A DNA stretch of 64,000 bases from Periplaneta americana (Eukaryota; Arthropoda; Insecta; Blattodea; Blattidae): assembly GCF_040183065.1 (NCBI RefSeq), contig NC_091123.1, forward strand, positions 106,614,821-106,678,820, written 5' to 3'. Positions 12,988 through 23,556 of this stretch are shown here, in pieces. Numbering within the stretch: the stretch's first letter is position 1; the number at the start of each line of letters is the position of its first letter. The position numbers were made by a program, and so were the translations under genes. Under the pieces are notes generated by a model. The model did not search any database. It saw nothing but the letters and a program-made list of their open reading frames with translations, and was not told the origin of the DNA.

Positions 12988-13089
12988 GTAAGCATCAAAT
13001 AATATTAACATTTTGTAAAAGTTGTTCATAGAAATGGACATCTCATTTATTGTGTTCTGTCCTAGAATATCGTGGCTACCATAGCAAAT

Positions 13090-13344
13090 TGTCCACACCT
13101 GTGGAGTAACGGTCAGCACGTCTGGCCGCGAAACCAGGTGGCCCGGGTTCGAATCCCAGTCGGGGCAAGTTACCTGGTTGAGGTTTTTTCCGGGGTTTTC
13201 CTTCAACCCAATATGAGCAAATGCTGGGTAACTTTTGGTGTTGGACCCCAGACTCATTTCACCGGCATTATCACCTTCATATCATTCAGACGCTAAATAA
13301 CCTAGATGTTGATACAGCGTCGTAAAATAACCCAATAAAAAAAA
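13090..13344 (+). mobile_element. SINE family 1, full-length copy with 12-bp target duplication
   Basis: tRNA-derived SINE. The head has an A-box-like segment GGTCAGCACGTCTGG and a B box GGTTCGAATCC. The body is GTTACCTGGTTGAGGTTTTT, a GGGGTTTTCC stretch, AGCAAATGCTGGGTAAC and ACTCATTTCACCGGCAT, ending GTCGTAAAATAACCCAATAAA plus A-run. The direct repeat ACCATAGCAAAT flanks it (13078-13089 and 13345-13356). Very similar to the copy at 19560, so relatively young. Confidence 0.88.
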
Positions 13345-13356
13345 ACCATAGCAAAT

Positions 13357-13700
13357 CTCCATATATTCTCCCCATACATTCTGAAACAATCTTTATTTCT
13401 CAACATAATCCACCCTGAGATTTACAGACTTGATCCACCGATGCTGTAATGATGCTATACCCTCGTTGTACATAGATTCCACACACTCTCGACCATGTTT
13501 AAATAATGCTGCCCATTTTTTCACAGCCGAAAATGCTGGAGCAGATTCCCCCAGTGTAGCATCCTTGTCTGCTTTAATTTTTGTTGGACTCATTCCCTTT
13601 CTTACGAAGTATTTAATGACAGTACGAATCTCGATATTTTCCATTTTTGCCACACTGTTTGGCACACTAACTTCAAAATTAAACTAAACAAAATGTAGTC
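13357..13700 (-). mobile_element. Internally deleted mariner
   Basis: Holds a 90-codon frame (13665-13393). Its N-terminal about 70 residues are the mariner DNA-binding HTH region (MENIEIRTVIKYFVRKGMSP, AVKKWAALFKHGRECVE). Its last about 15 residues are the transposase C-terminus (HRWIKSVNLRVDYVEK). The whole catalytic domain has been lost by deletion and the frame stayed open. The SINE at 13090 lies next to its 3' end. Inverted repeats could not be matched with confidence. Confidence 0.75.
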
Positions 13701-14126
13701 AATAGATAATTATGATTTTTCGTGCTTTAAGTAAAGTAAATGGCCACTAACAATGGCGGCATTGTTGGCATGTTGTCAATGCCATCTATGTTTCAGGCCA
13801 CCAACTTCTCAAACACACCTGGTAAAGTTACGTGTCTTCTTTCTCCCTCCACTACTATCTAGTAGTGGACAGTCAGCACTAGTAAATGTAGTGGCAGAAT
13901 TCTGTGATGTTTGGTGAAAACATAACTCCAAAAAAACATTTTTTGAGATACAAGCATTTTTATCTTCTGCATTCCTTTCTGAAAAGTACAATATGATGGA
14001 CAATGATATTCAGCTGAACAGAAAAGACAAACATGATGAAATGTCCTAATTTGCCAGTCTACTATTTGCTGAGGTAGCTTCGGTTGTTATTGCTTTTGCA
14101 TGTTGAGTCAATTTGTATCTCTAACC
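13701..14126. other. Intron sequence, nothing recognised
   Basis: No coding or repeat family is identified. A short perfect palindrome, CACTACTA-TC-TAGTAGTG, lies at 13851-13868. Confidence 0.4.
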
Positions 14127-14890
14127 CAGTGCTTCACAGAGTGCACTGCACTGTGCAATGCACTTTGCACGTGCATTAACAAGACAGTACTGAGGGGGTG
14201 TCAGTGCAAACTGTATACGTAACTGCAAAATAAATAAATGTAAGTTACATATTTATTTACAATTTTTGTTTTTATTAAATAATATCTGACAGGAAGTGTG
14301 TTGAGGTAACTTGAATGTTATTTTTATTGATAGAAACATAACACTTAGCATAAAACGTAACCTAGTGGTGTTTTTTGCGATGATACTAGTTATATCAAGA
14401 GCAGTAGTACAACTGACAGAACCTTGAGAATATGGTTTAAATTAGCATCTGAAATACTCGACCGCAATTTTGTTTTTGTACACTTGAGGACAGAAAAAAA
14501 TCGTTCACATATGCAAGTCAGGTAAAACTTAAAGTAAACAAAGTTAACCTCCATTCAGTGATTAATACCACACAATTATCATTACATGTTGTGCCAACCT
14601 AAGATTTTATTTACCTAATGTAGCCTAACCAAACATAACAAACATATTTTTTATTTATCTAAACGACACTGTTCTGAAGGTTAGAACAAAAAAAAGATTG
14701 ATTGCTAAACTGTGTAACCTTTCGACTCAGGCTCCGCCGTCTAGTTCCGCCCCCTAGATTTATTGCAATAATCGCGGAAGATGTATTTGAATACCTCACC
14801 GCTGTACTCTTTACCTCGTTGCACCGTGCATTGCACCATTGCACGGCTATTTGCATGCATGCAATTTTGAGCATTTGTGAAGCCCTCCTC
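14127..14890 (-). mobile_element. hAT relic with C-terminal transposase piece
   Basis: The left end is CAGTGCTTCACAG, and the right side carries TGTGAAGCCCT near 14876-14886, an inverted match of about 10 bp. On the - strand about 14530-14330 reads TCICERFFSVLKCTKTKLRS and then SISDANLNHIL, the hAT C-terminal dimerisation signature (ERxFS...LK). The rest of the transposase is missing. No convincing 8-bp duplication was found, so the boundaries are approximate. A run of TGCAATGCAC-like motifs lies near both ends. Confidence 0.6.
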
Positions 14891-15027
14891 CTTTCACACC
14901 TGTTTACTGCTAGACTTCAAAATAATTCGCAACAAAAAAAAGTAGAAATTGTTCTGCATAATGATAATTAATTTCTCCAAAACATAAGCATTGGTGGATA
15001 AACAGGGCATTCTAATTAGTTCCCTCT

Positions 15028-15740
15028 TTATCTTGTGCAAGAATAAAAATGTTGTTGTTGACCAATGCTAAGGATCTTGAATTTCTTCCATTCTCCTGTG
15101 GGTGTCCCAATAGTATTAATGAGCTGCGATGATAAATCAGCATCTATTTTCCTTATTGCTGGACATTGCAGTAAATGTTTTTTATCCGTGATGGAGTTGT
15201 GATTTCCACAGAGGGTGCACTGTGGATGCTTGTAAATATTAATCTGATGTAGATGAGAAGCGAGACAATCATGTCCAATAATTAAGTGAAATATAGCGAC
15301 AGCCATTTTTCATGGTAAATCTTAGATGTTATTACAGCAGAATGTTCCAGAGTTTGCCTTCGTTTTTCTTCAGGAATTCCTGTTTGCAAAAGGACTACTG
15401 GACTGTGTGTTTGATTCTGACTTTTGAGGCATGAAAGGAGATTGTATTATTTTGAATTTGTTTGAGGTTCCTTTTTTGGCCAGGAAGTCTTTATGAAGCC
15501 CTTGTAGCATTTTAAGAGCAGAAAGAATTTCGCTTACTCGTCTGTTTTCTGGAGAACTTGGTGTTAGTGCTTGGAGTCCAGATTTACAGTCACTAAGTAT
15601 AACCACTTTGTTAAATTTATGTACGTGAGGAAATTCTGTTTCAGGGCTGTATTGATTGCTTCTAAATCACCATTATAATGAGTGGACAATGTTCCTAGCT
15701 TCTTCTTCTTCTGCCAATACACAGTTTTGGGTTTCCCATC
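15028..15740 (-). pseudogene. LINE relic: RNase H and C-terminal zinc-knuckle region
   Basis: - strand pieces of an RNase H-bearing LINE: VVILSDCKSGLQAL (RNase H Asp) near 15600, FLAKKGTS near 15475, and a C-terminal tail GHDCLASHLHQINIY with CTLCGN...HLLQC (CCHC-type) near 15230-15160, ending at 15028. The tail motif is shared with the LINE fragment at 49235-49747. Several frameshifts and an internal deletion between the RNase H blocks are evident. No function remains. Confidence 0.65.
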
Positions 15741-15746
15741 TGTGAA

Positions 15747-16400
15747 CTACAAATGGAATTGGTCTGCCCAATGTCGATGAGGTCTGCCTAAATCTCTTCG
15801 TCCTCGTGGTTGGTAATACAATAATCTCTTTGGTAAACAATGTTCAGACATTCTAAGAAGGTGGTTTCTCCATTTACATTGATAATGTTGAACGTCTGCG
15901 GTCATCTCCTCAACTTTCCACTGATTTCTTATGTCTTTGCTCCTAATGCAGCCCCACAAGGTAACACCTGTCAGTGATCGTAGAAATCTCATTTGTGATG
16001 CGTTGATTCTATTTATTTCCTTTTGCCGCAGTGTCCAACATTCACTCCCATATAACAGAGCTGGTTTTGATATTATATTGTAAAATGAGATTTGGACCTC
16101 TTTTCGCATTCATTTTCCAAAGTTCCTTCTCAAGATACCATTTAATTGATTATATTTCAATATATTTTTATTCATGTCTTTTTGATAATTATACAAAAAA
16201 TATGACTTCCCAAATATACAAAATCTGTCACTTGTTCTATTATTTTGTTATCAACCACTAGTTTTGCCTGCAGAAGGTTTTTGTCATAAACTGCCATTAC
16301 TTTTGTCTTTTCGGTTGATATTTTCATATTGTATTCTTTTAAAACCATCTGTAGTTTAAAAACAGTGTTGTAATATGTCTTTAGTTCCTAGCGATATATA
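15747..16400 (-). pseudogene. LINE reverse transcriptase relic (thumb region)
   Basis: - strand sequence with KEYNMKISTEKTKVMAV and KIIEQVTDFVYLGSHI upstream of 16110 (out of frame), then a 120-codon open piece: KPALLYGSECWTLRQKE, QMRFLRSLTGVT, HLLRMSEHCLPKRLLYY and PRGRRDLGRPHRHW. These are the RT C-terminal blocks of a common arthropod LINE group. It abuts the RNase H relic at 15740, so the two come from different elements. Confidence 0.65.
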
Positions 16401-16449
16401 AAAGCTAAAAATTTGACTGTAGATTTCTGCTTGAGCATTACTGTCTAAA

Positions 16450-16673
16450 GTAGATCGCCTCCTCGTGGTGCACTCTGGGTTATGCTAAATGATCTGCACT
16501 TAATAGCTAAATGGGATGTCCTGAAGTTAAGAAATCCGGAGGTAAAAATAGTCCCCCATTCGGATCTCCAGGTGGGGACAGCTTTGGGCAAACAAACAGA
16601 GATCTTAAAGATTCTCCATGAAAACAAAATAGATATTCTCACTGTAAAAGAAACAAGTATTTCTGAAGAATAA
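16450..16673 (+). pseudogene. LINE endonuclease N-terminal relic
   Basis: + strand frame ending LGKQTEILKILHENKIDIL then TVKETSISEE, which matches the beginning of a LINE endonuclease domain (KIDIL-x-QET, the catalytic Glu region). Only the first part is present. It lies opposite in strand to the neighbouring RT relics. Confidence 0.5.
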
Positions 16674-16846
16674 AAATAAAAATAAATGTTTAGACATATT
16701 TTAAGTCCATAGTAGCCATTTTATATTTTAATTTCGAATAAATACCTATTACATTTTTTACCTAAAATTGTTACATTTTATGTGCATCATTCTGGGATTA
16801 ATTGGCCTGTAGATACTGAGTTTGAATAAAATCATCATCATATCCT

Positions 16847-17705
16847 TCACGTATTAGACCCTACAGGATCTGTTACAGTCTCATGCCAGCGCTTTCGTGG
16901 TCTTCCCAATTTCCTCTTTCCTCTTGGTACATAAGTAAGAATCTGTTTAGGCCATCTACTGCGATCCATCCTTTCGACATGTTTTTTCCACTGAAGTCGA
17001 TATTGTTGAACAAAATTAACTATAGGATCCATTTTGAGTTCCTGCAATATGTCCACATTTTTACGATGTTCCAGCAAAGAGCATCCCGCTGTTCGTCTCA
17101 TGAACCTCATTTCCGCTGTCGTCAGCCTTTGCTCATCAGCTTTTCTGATTGTCCATGCCTCGCTACCGTAAGTGAGGACCGGTCGAGCTAGTGTTTTATA
17201 TACCTTTAGCCTTGTATGTTTCTGAACATGGGAGGATTTGAAGATGGCGTTAATGACGCCAGCGTATTTAAAAAGCTCGAAATTTAAATTATCTTCGCCT
17301 GGGGCTTTCCCGTTTTTTAAACGTTTATATACTTCAATGAGTTCATCATAAGTAATAATATCTGTTGTGTTGTTGTTGGAATTCTTTAATGTAAGAGAGA
17401 TGTTTTTGTGAAACCATATATTTATAAAGTAAGCAAGTAGAGATTCGTTAGGAATAGGGTTTATAACAACATTTTCTTTTATCTCCGAATTTATTTTCTT
17501 TAAAATTTTGAAAGTTTTGGGTCTTGGTAATGTTAAATCTCTTTCTAATCTTGAGACGAAATCACTCCATTTCTCTCAGTGTCGCTTTCTTGTTTCCCGT
17601 TTTGCAATTGCTCTCTTTCTTTTATAATCAATTTCATCTTCAAGTTTTTTTGTTTGCAAAAATCGGAGATATGCTTCTCGAGTTTGAATAAAATCTGACC
17701 AATAA
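16847..17705 (-). pseudogene. LINE reverse transcriptase relic with internal deletion
   Basis: - strand. The upstream part (17705-17270) contains YWSDFIQTREAYLRFLQTKK, RDLTLPRPKTFKILKKI, INPIPNESLLAYF and KRLKNGKAPGEDNLNFELF, the pre-RT and first RT block. At about 17235 it jumps to HVQKHTRLKVYKTLARP and LTYGSEAWTI, then AEMRFMRRTAGCSL, the RT thumb. The catalytic palm with the DD motif is deleted. The open 87-codon piece at 17110-16847 is the end of this relic. Confidence 0.7.
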
Positions 17706-17915
17706 TTTAGGTGAAATTACAGCACATAGATAGATGGTCAGACAGCATGCACAGAACTAATATCAGGTATAATGGAAATGTGTATTTCCACGAAAATTTC
17801 GAAATTGATCGTTTGCAACAACACAGTAACATCAACCTATCTAGAGTCGATCACTTTTATGATGTTTTTACTTCTAATTTCCTCAAACAATGATCCTCAT
17901 AAATGACAAATACAC

Positions 17916-17968
<53 letters not shown>

Positions 17969-19543
17969 CGAATTTCATGCTGATTGATACACTATAATTA
18001 ATTGTCCCTGAAGTATGAAATTGGCTACATAAAAATTATGTGACTGGTCGGCTCAATCCGGCATTCGGCCTTGAGTTGACCATTATATTAGAAATAACAG
18101 TAACTGACCTCTGACAATTCCAGGGGCTGTGTCGGCCACACTGCAATAATGAGTCAAGTTTCTTTGTGCCACGCAAGCCCCTACAGTCTCGGCTGCGCGG
18201 AACGAGGAAACTGGGGCAAATTGAACACTGCGCTTGCCGCCATGATGTAGGAGAGCAGATGCATAATAGCAGTACGTAAATCACACAATTTAACGCTGTG
18301 ATGATCTAAAATTGACAGATTATGGCCATTTTCGTCATTTAACGTAAAATGAGGACGAAATAAATATATTCAAAGTTTCATTGATATGTGTCAGAGCATT
18401 AAAGGAAAGAAAATACGTACGCAGCAATTGATTGAAAACATGCTCATACATCCATAAATAGGCCTACATAATACACGTTATAGAATGTATAATTTTACGT
18501 TAATCAGCATATTGTTAGGTTTCAGAGAATCGAAAATTATATTAACATACATTACTCTTAGATCACAAGACGTAAATACATGCATCTTGATTACACAAGT
18601 TTTTATTATAATCAAATTCTTAAGTGAAATAAATATGCAATAATCAGTATAGACCTGTTGTTAAGTTTTAGAGAATCGAAAATTATATTACCGGTACTTT
18701 TAGACCACAGGACATAAGTAATCACGCAAAATATAATGCGCAAAGGTAGCAAAATTACATTGCATTTATAAGTCATTTTTCAATTAATAAAGGGAATGCT
18801 ATCAACTATAAAAAGTAGCCTACCGGTACCTAATACATTGCAATTTATAGGTAACATGAAGACCTAAAAACTAAACATAATCACATTATGTAAAAAAAAC
18901 ATACTTTTTATGAGTGGATTTCTTTACATAATATATTGTTATTTTAAATAAATAAATAAATATATATCATTGCTTGCGGAATGATAGTACGTAATTTTAT
19001 GCACATATGTTATATCGATAAGATGACATTCCTTGCTTTTTTAATAATATATATGCGGCAAAATATAAACGGGTTATTTGTATGTGAACTATATGCATTT
19101 ATAACCCCCCAGTGAAAAATAATGCACTAGGAATATCTGCAAAAACAAAACAACAACAAAAATTGCTGTGCAAATGACAGCATAGATCACTCACAAATAT
19201 AAAGTAATTTTAATGGCCTACGGGGTGGTGTCTCAACCTACAAAAAAATAACCTCTATTAAGTTACAAAATCTGCTACAATGTAATATTAAATGTTTAAA
19301 TATTTATACACTTAATTAGGTAGATCATGTTTATTTGCTGTTAAACGCCAAAAGATGGTTGAACGGATAATAACTTTTCTCTCCCTCCCCCTTCCTAGAA
19401 TCCCATTAGTGATATTTAGTTCCCACAGGAAATTATGTATTCATTTTCTTACATCTGAAACATAGCATGTTCTCCAACAAGATCAAACCCACGGCTGGCT
19501 AATTTATTAGTCTAGTTAGGTCTATACATATTGATCATGAACC
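17706..19543. other. Intron sequence with long poly(T) tract, no gene recognised
   Basis: A 51-nt uninterrupted T tract lies at 17918-17968. About 18040-18280 is a GC-richer patch in otherwise AT-rich DNA. If the T tract is the poly(A) tail of a - strand retroinsertion, the inserted body would be the sequence to its right, but no matching target duplication was found. Confidence 0.4.
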
Positions 19544-19559
19544 CTGAATCATAAGTTCA

Positions 19560-19807
19560 GTCCACACCTGTGGAGTAACGGTTAGCATGTCTAGCCGCGA
19601 AACCAGGTGGCCCGGGTTCGATTCCCGGTCGGGGCAAGTTACCTGGTTGAGGTTTTTTCCGGGGTTTTCCCTCAACCCAATATGAGCAAATGCTGGGTAA
19701 CTTTCGGTGTTGGACCCCGGACTCATTTCACCGGCATTATCACCTTCATCTCATTCAGACGCTAAATAACCTAAGATGTTGATAAAGCGTCGTAAAATAA
19801 CCTACTA
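19560..19807 (+). mobile_element. SINE family 1, full-length copy with 16-bp target duplication
   Basis: Same structure as the copy at 13090, with a B box GGTTCGATTCC and the end GTCGTAAAATAACC. It is flanked by a perfect 16-bp repeat CTGAATCATAAGTTCA (19544-19559 and 19808-19823). It lacks the A-run seen in the 13090 copy. Confidence 0.9.
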
Positions 19808-20124
19808 CTGAATCATAAGTTCACAAAGTAGGCTTAGCTATTATAGCCATTTATTTATTTATTTACTTACTTACTTATCACCTATAGATTTTGAATCGAT
19901 TTTTATTATCTTGCAGATAAATTAATTTACATAATAAAAACAAAAAGTTATCTTTCCACTAATTGTGTTTAATAACTGATGTGTAAGTCTAAATAATTCA
20001 CTCAGTGGGATTTCTCTACAGTCTGATATACTTGTACTAACAATTAAGTATTCTTTATTGTCATAAACTACTGATTGATTTTTAATGATATTGATAGTGT
20101 AACAACAGAGATAATATATCGTAC

Positions 20125-20330
20125 CTCTTGCAAATGGCTTGGAAAATTAAACGGGGATGGTACAGCATCATCTTTCAAAATTCTATTGCCATTACTTTTC
20201 CAAAAATCTGTGTCTTTAAAATGAGCCGAACACAATTTTACGTTAGGTGAAGGCACAAATTTATCTCTTTTAATAGCAACAAGCCACTTTGCAAGTAGCT
20301 CGGGCTTCGTGTTTACCTCTGTTTCTACCT
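20125..20330 (-). pseudogene. THAP-domain exon, C-terminal half only
   Basis: The - strand reads KPELLAKWLVAIKRDKFVPS, NVKLCSAHFKDTDFW, then LKDDAVPSPFNFPSHLQE and ends at a donor-like CAAGAG-GTACGA (exon end at 20125). LCSAHF supplies the second Cys and the His of the C2CH zinc site, and AVPSPF matches the AVPTIF box. The first Cys pair is not encoded here, so this is either one exon of a THAP gene split by an intron or a fragment. Upstream, no good acceptor is visible. Confidence 0.55.
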
Positions 20331-20515
20331 ATTTAATGGCGGTGTAAACATGCGCAGACTGGTTTCAATTTTGGACAGCACACCAGCGCTCCGTGTGAGT
20401 CTAGTATACTATTATAACATCTTTGGTGCCACGACGTTTCAAAATGGCATGTATTTATGTATATTATTATCATTTTTAGTGAAAAGGGGAAGCACTCTCC
20501 TTCAGATGAACTTAC

Positions 20516-20922
20516 CTTAGCTCTTCTTGAAATATATCTGGATATTCTTGTAGATAATCTGCTGTTTCTTTTTATGAAAGACTCTACCCAGCCTTCCCCA
20601 GGAAAGTTGTTTTTGAACACTTTAACAGTTTTTTTTTGTCTAAATAGTGTTTTGCTAACACGTAAATCAAACTTGAAAAATGGAAATTCCCATTCCGACA
20701 CAGCAATCAAGTGTTCTGCTATCACTTGCTCTTTGTATTCACTAAATGCAGTTGTTTACCATGTTTTCCCATATGTCGACCTATAGTTGTTTGAGGGATC
20801 CCGTACTTTTTGGCTGCCTGTTTGATGGACAGTTTATTAAACTTTACATCATCAACAGCCTTCTGAAAATCTTTATATTTGTCGGACATCTTTGTAGCAC
20901 ATATACCACTCACTATCAACAC
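20516..20922 (-). pseudogene. pogo/jerky-like DNA-binding exon (HTH-psq plus CENP-B-type HTH)
   Basis: The first part (from about 20890) reads MSDKYKDFQKAVDDVKFNKL then SIKQAAKKYGIPQTTIGRHM, a pipsqueak-type helix-turn-helix. After a one-base shift near 20750 it continues AFSEYKEQVIAEHLIAVSEW, KTVKVFKNNFPGEGWVESF and ISRYISRRAK, the CENP-B/Tc5 DNA-binding module of pogo-type transposases. The last codon is followed by a consensus donor AAG-GTAAGT (exon end 20516). The DDE part is absent. The donor suggests an exon of a transposase-derived gene, but the frameshift argues for a relic. Confidence 0.6.
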
Positions 20923-21137
20923 TGTTTACAAATTACTGGTATCAAATTAATGACTGCGCAATAAAGCGTGGCAAAGTATCATAGTGCTGCTACGTGGTCG
21001 AATCTCAACACTGCAATTAAATATTATTTAATAATTGACATGCAGATGATAAATACTAATTATCTAACACACATGATATAAGAAAATAAAATTTGCGATG
21101 TTTTGACATATAATATACAGTATGCTTATAATATATA

Positions 21138-21360
21138 AATGACCAGGTGGCCCGGGTTCGAATCCCGATCGGGGCAAGTTTCCTGGTTGAGGTTTTCTCC
21201 GGAGTTTTCCCTCAACTCAATACGAGCAAATGCTGGGTAACTTTTGGTGCTGGACCCTGGACTCATTTCACCGGCATTACCACCTTCATTTCATTCAGAC
21301 ACTAAATAACCTGAGATGTTGATACAGTGTCGTAAAGTAACCCAATAAAATAAAAAATAA
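21138..21360 (+). mobile_element. SINE family 1, 5'-truncated copy
   Basis: Begins in the tRNA-like head at GACCAGGTGGCCCGGGTTCG and runs to GTCGTAAAGTAACCCAATAAA plus A-rich tail. ATAATATATA occurs on both sides (21128-21137 and 21361-21370), a likely target duplication, though low in complexity. Confidence 0.85.
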
Positions 21361-21639
21361 ATAATATATATGGAAATTGGTTTAACTACTAAAACTTTGA
21401 CAGCCACAATTCTTTCAGATTTTCGTGGTTGGTAATACTTCACGTAAACCAACAACAATGGAAGCGACAGAACGAAACTATTGTGCGCAATGTGTCACTT
21501 AACTTGTATCCAAGGTCTTGTATGCAAAACAACATGTGGGCTTCAAGCTGTTAAGTGCAAAGCGGTCGACCTTAAACCCCTGGTTGACTCTAGACAAGTT
21601 GATGGTACTTTCTCTAATGAGAAAGTAAAAATCTGACAT

Positions 21640-22312
21640 ATGAGATCGAATCGAAAAGTCTTTGCCTCAATTTTTTTTTCAGCCATAATAATAAACATGC
21701 AGGGAAATCAAAATAAAGGCAGTGAACAAGTACTTTTGACCATTTTCCCACATAGTCACTACCACGGTTCAGACATTTATCCCATCGTACCACTAGTTTG
21801 GAGATACCGCTGTTGTAAAATTCAGCCTGTCTAGCATGGAACCACCGCCCGACAGCAGGCTGTGAGCTGCTATCAGGAAAAAGTGTCAGTGGATTCTCGT
21901 GGACAGTGTAGTTCTCCCCCATGACAGCACGAGGCCTCATGTGGTAAACAGGACCGCTGCCCAACTACAGATTATGGAGCATCCACTGTATATTCCAAGC
22001 CTCACCTTCAGTAATTACCACGTGTTCAAGCCATTGAAGAAGTTCCTGGCAGGCCAGAGGTTCATTTCGGACAATGACATGAAGACTGCTGTCTGGCGGT
22101 GGTTCCGGGCTCGACCGGCCGAATTTTACAACATCAGGATCTCCAAACTGGTGGTGCGATGAGACAAATCCCTGAACCACGGTGGTGATTATGTGGGAAA
22201 ATAGTCAAAGGTACTTAGAATGCTGCCTATACAGTATTTTGATTTCGCTGTATGTTTATTATGGCTGAAAAAAAAATTGGGACCAAAACTTTTCAATTCG
22301 CCCTGGTATAAT
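21640..22312. mobile_element. Two mariner 3' ends in inverted orientation
   Basis: From about 21855 down to 21640 the - strand encodes a mariner transposase C-terminus (FYNSGISKLVVRWDKCLN, SDYVGK). From 21899 to 22200 the + strand encodes a similar one: HDSTRPHV (catalytic Asp region), YHVFKPLKKFLAGQRF, AEFYNIRISKLVVR, DYVGK. Both arms then carry GTACTT..., TTTATTATGGCTG and an A/T-run plus terminal sequence. The pair forms a long imperfect palindrome with arms of about 215 bp around a spacer of about 225 bp. All frames are broken. Confidence 0.75.
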
Positions 22313-22748
22313 AGGAAGTTTGATAGAAAAGTGTATGTTGTGTCAAGTTAGGGTTCCCCCCCCCCCTCCCCTTCACGTTTCCTTTTGGTAATAGTGATTC
22401 AGATGCAGTAGGATCTTGTACATCTTAATGCAGTGTTTCTTAACCATTTCGATGATGAAGTTCCCCATTTCCTCACATTACTTTAGTGTGGTCCCCTGGC
22501 GTAAAGTTTGAAGTAGAATGTAGGACAAGATAATGTGAAACTTGGTATCATATTTATAAAGAAAACAATTTAATTATGTATTTTTTTAATTCAAACTAGT
22601 TGTATGTTTAAATTTTCATAGAACAACTTATTATTATTATTATTTATTTACTTTTTTATTTATTATTATTATTTTTTTTGCCCCATTAACTGCTCTTCTG
22701 ACTCCCAGGGACCACAGCATCCCAATTCAGATTCACTGTCTTAATATA
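22313..22748. other. Intron sequence, nothing recognised
   Basis: Contains an 11-C run at 22356-22366, a TTA-repeat stretch near 22628-22670, and an AGTGTTTCTTAACC-like motif near 22433 reminiscent of hAT ends but with no partner found. Confidence 0.4.
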
Positions 22749-22925
22749 TTGATAAAAAGGCGCACCATTAGCCAAAAGACTAGAGTATTGCTTTTCATAC
22801 TGGTAATCTGGGTTCGAATCCCAGTGGGTTCAACTGGAATTTTATGGTGGAAAGAGATGGTGTTTGATGGTAGGTTTTTGCGAGGTACTCCCATTTCCCT
22901 ATCGGCATTCTACCATTACTTCATT
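22749..22925 (+). mobile_element. SINE family 2 copy
   Basis: tRNA-derived head with B box GGGTTCGAATCCCAGTGGGT, body CAACTGGAATTTTATGG and GAGGTACTCCCATTTCC, and an ATC-repeat tail from about 22926. It matches the split copy at 10172/12508. No clear target duplication. Confidence 0.75.
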
Positions 22926-23066
22926 AATCATCATCATCATCATAGTAGTTCGCCTCTTATGGTGCACAAAGGGCAATCCTGTGTAGTGGCTAAGATAACT
23001 ACAAGCTTCAGCTCGTCGCCCACTAGATGGGTGAATGATGCAAGTCGAGTGCCTGTCATTAATAAA
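22926..23066 (+). repeat. Interspersed repeat family R3, copy 2
   Basis: Same family as 9781-9925. It starts with ATC repeats, then AGTAGTTCGCCTCTTATGGT, TGGCTAAGATAACTACAAGC, CACTAGATGGGTGAATGATG and GAGTGCCTGTCATT. Class unknown. Confidence 0.6.
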
Positions 23067-23548
23067 AAAAGAATGAGAAAAAACATGCTGAAAATTTTAA
23101 AGATCTCGATGCTCTTGATAGTATGAATATTGCAACATCATTAGACCTTCTGTGTCCTGATTAAAATGTAAAACACAACCAATTAAATAGTAAAGCATAG
23201 GTATGTTTTCTAGAGTCACTGTTTGCATAAAATTTTTTGGTGCATTTACTCATAAACTTGCTTTGAAGGGACATAAGGAGAGCAAAATGTCTGAAAATTC
23301 TGATGATTTCTTAAGACTTGTGGGTTTTGTTTCTAGTACAGTTCATGCAATAAATGAATATGTGAAATCAAGTTGAATTTGTAGGTTTTTAAATCCTTTC
23401 CTTCAACTCCCGAGAGTAAAGTAGGGCAGTTTTGTAATATTAAGGTTCTGAGCATGAAAGATAATTTAAAATAGTATAAGTAATTAGCTTTGAATCTATC
23501 GAAAACATTTTAAATAATTTATAACTGCATCATACATGACATTTCTTT
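23067..23548. other. Intron sequence, nothing recognised
   Basis: AT-rich, no coding similarity or repeat partner within the window. Confidence 0.4.
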
Positions 23549-23556
23549 GGTACCTG

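Noticed and set aside
13851-13868. Short perfect palindrome
   Set aside because: 18 bp with no partner, repeat copies or element context; expected by chance at this scale.
22433-22740. Small hAT MITE starting AGTGTTTCTTAACC
   Set aside because: No inverted partner or 8-bp duplication could be found to its right.
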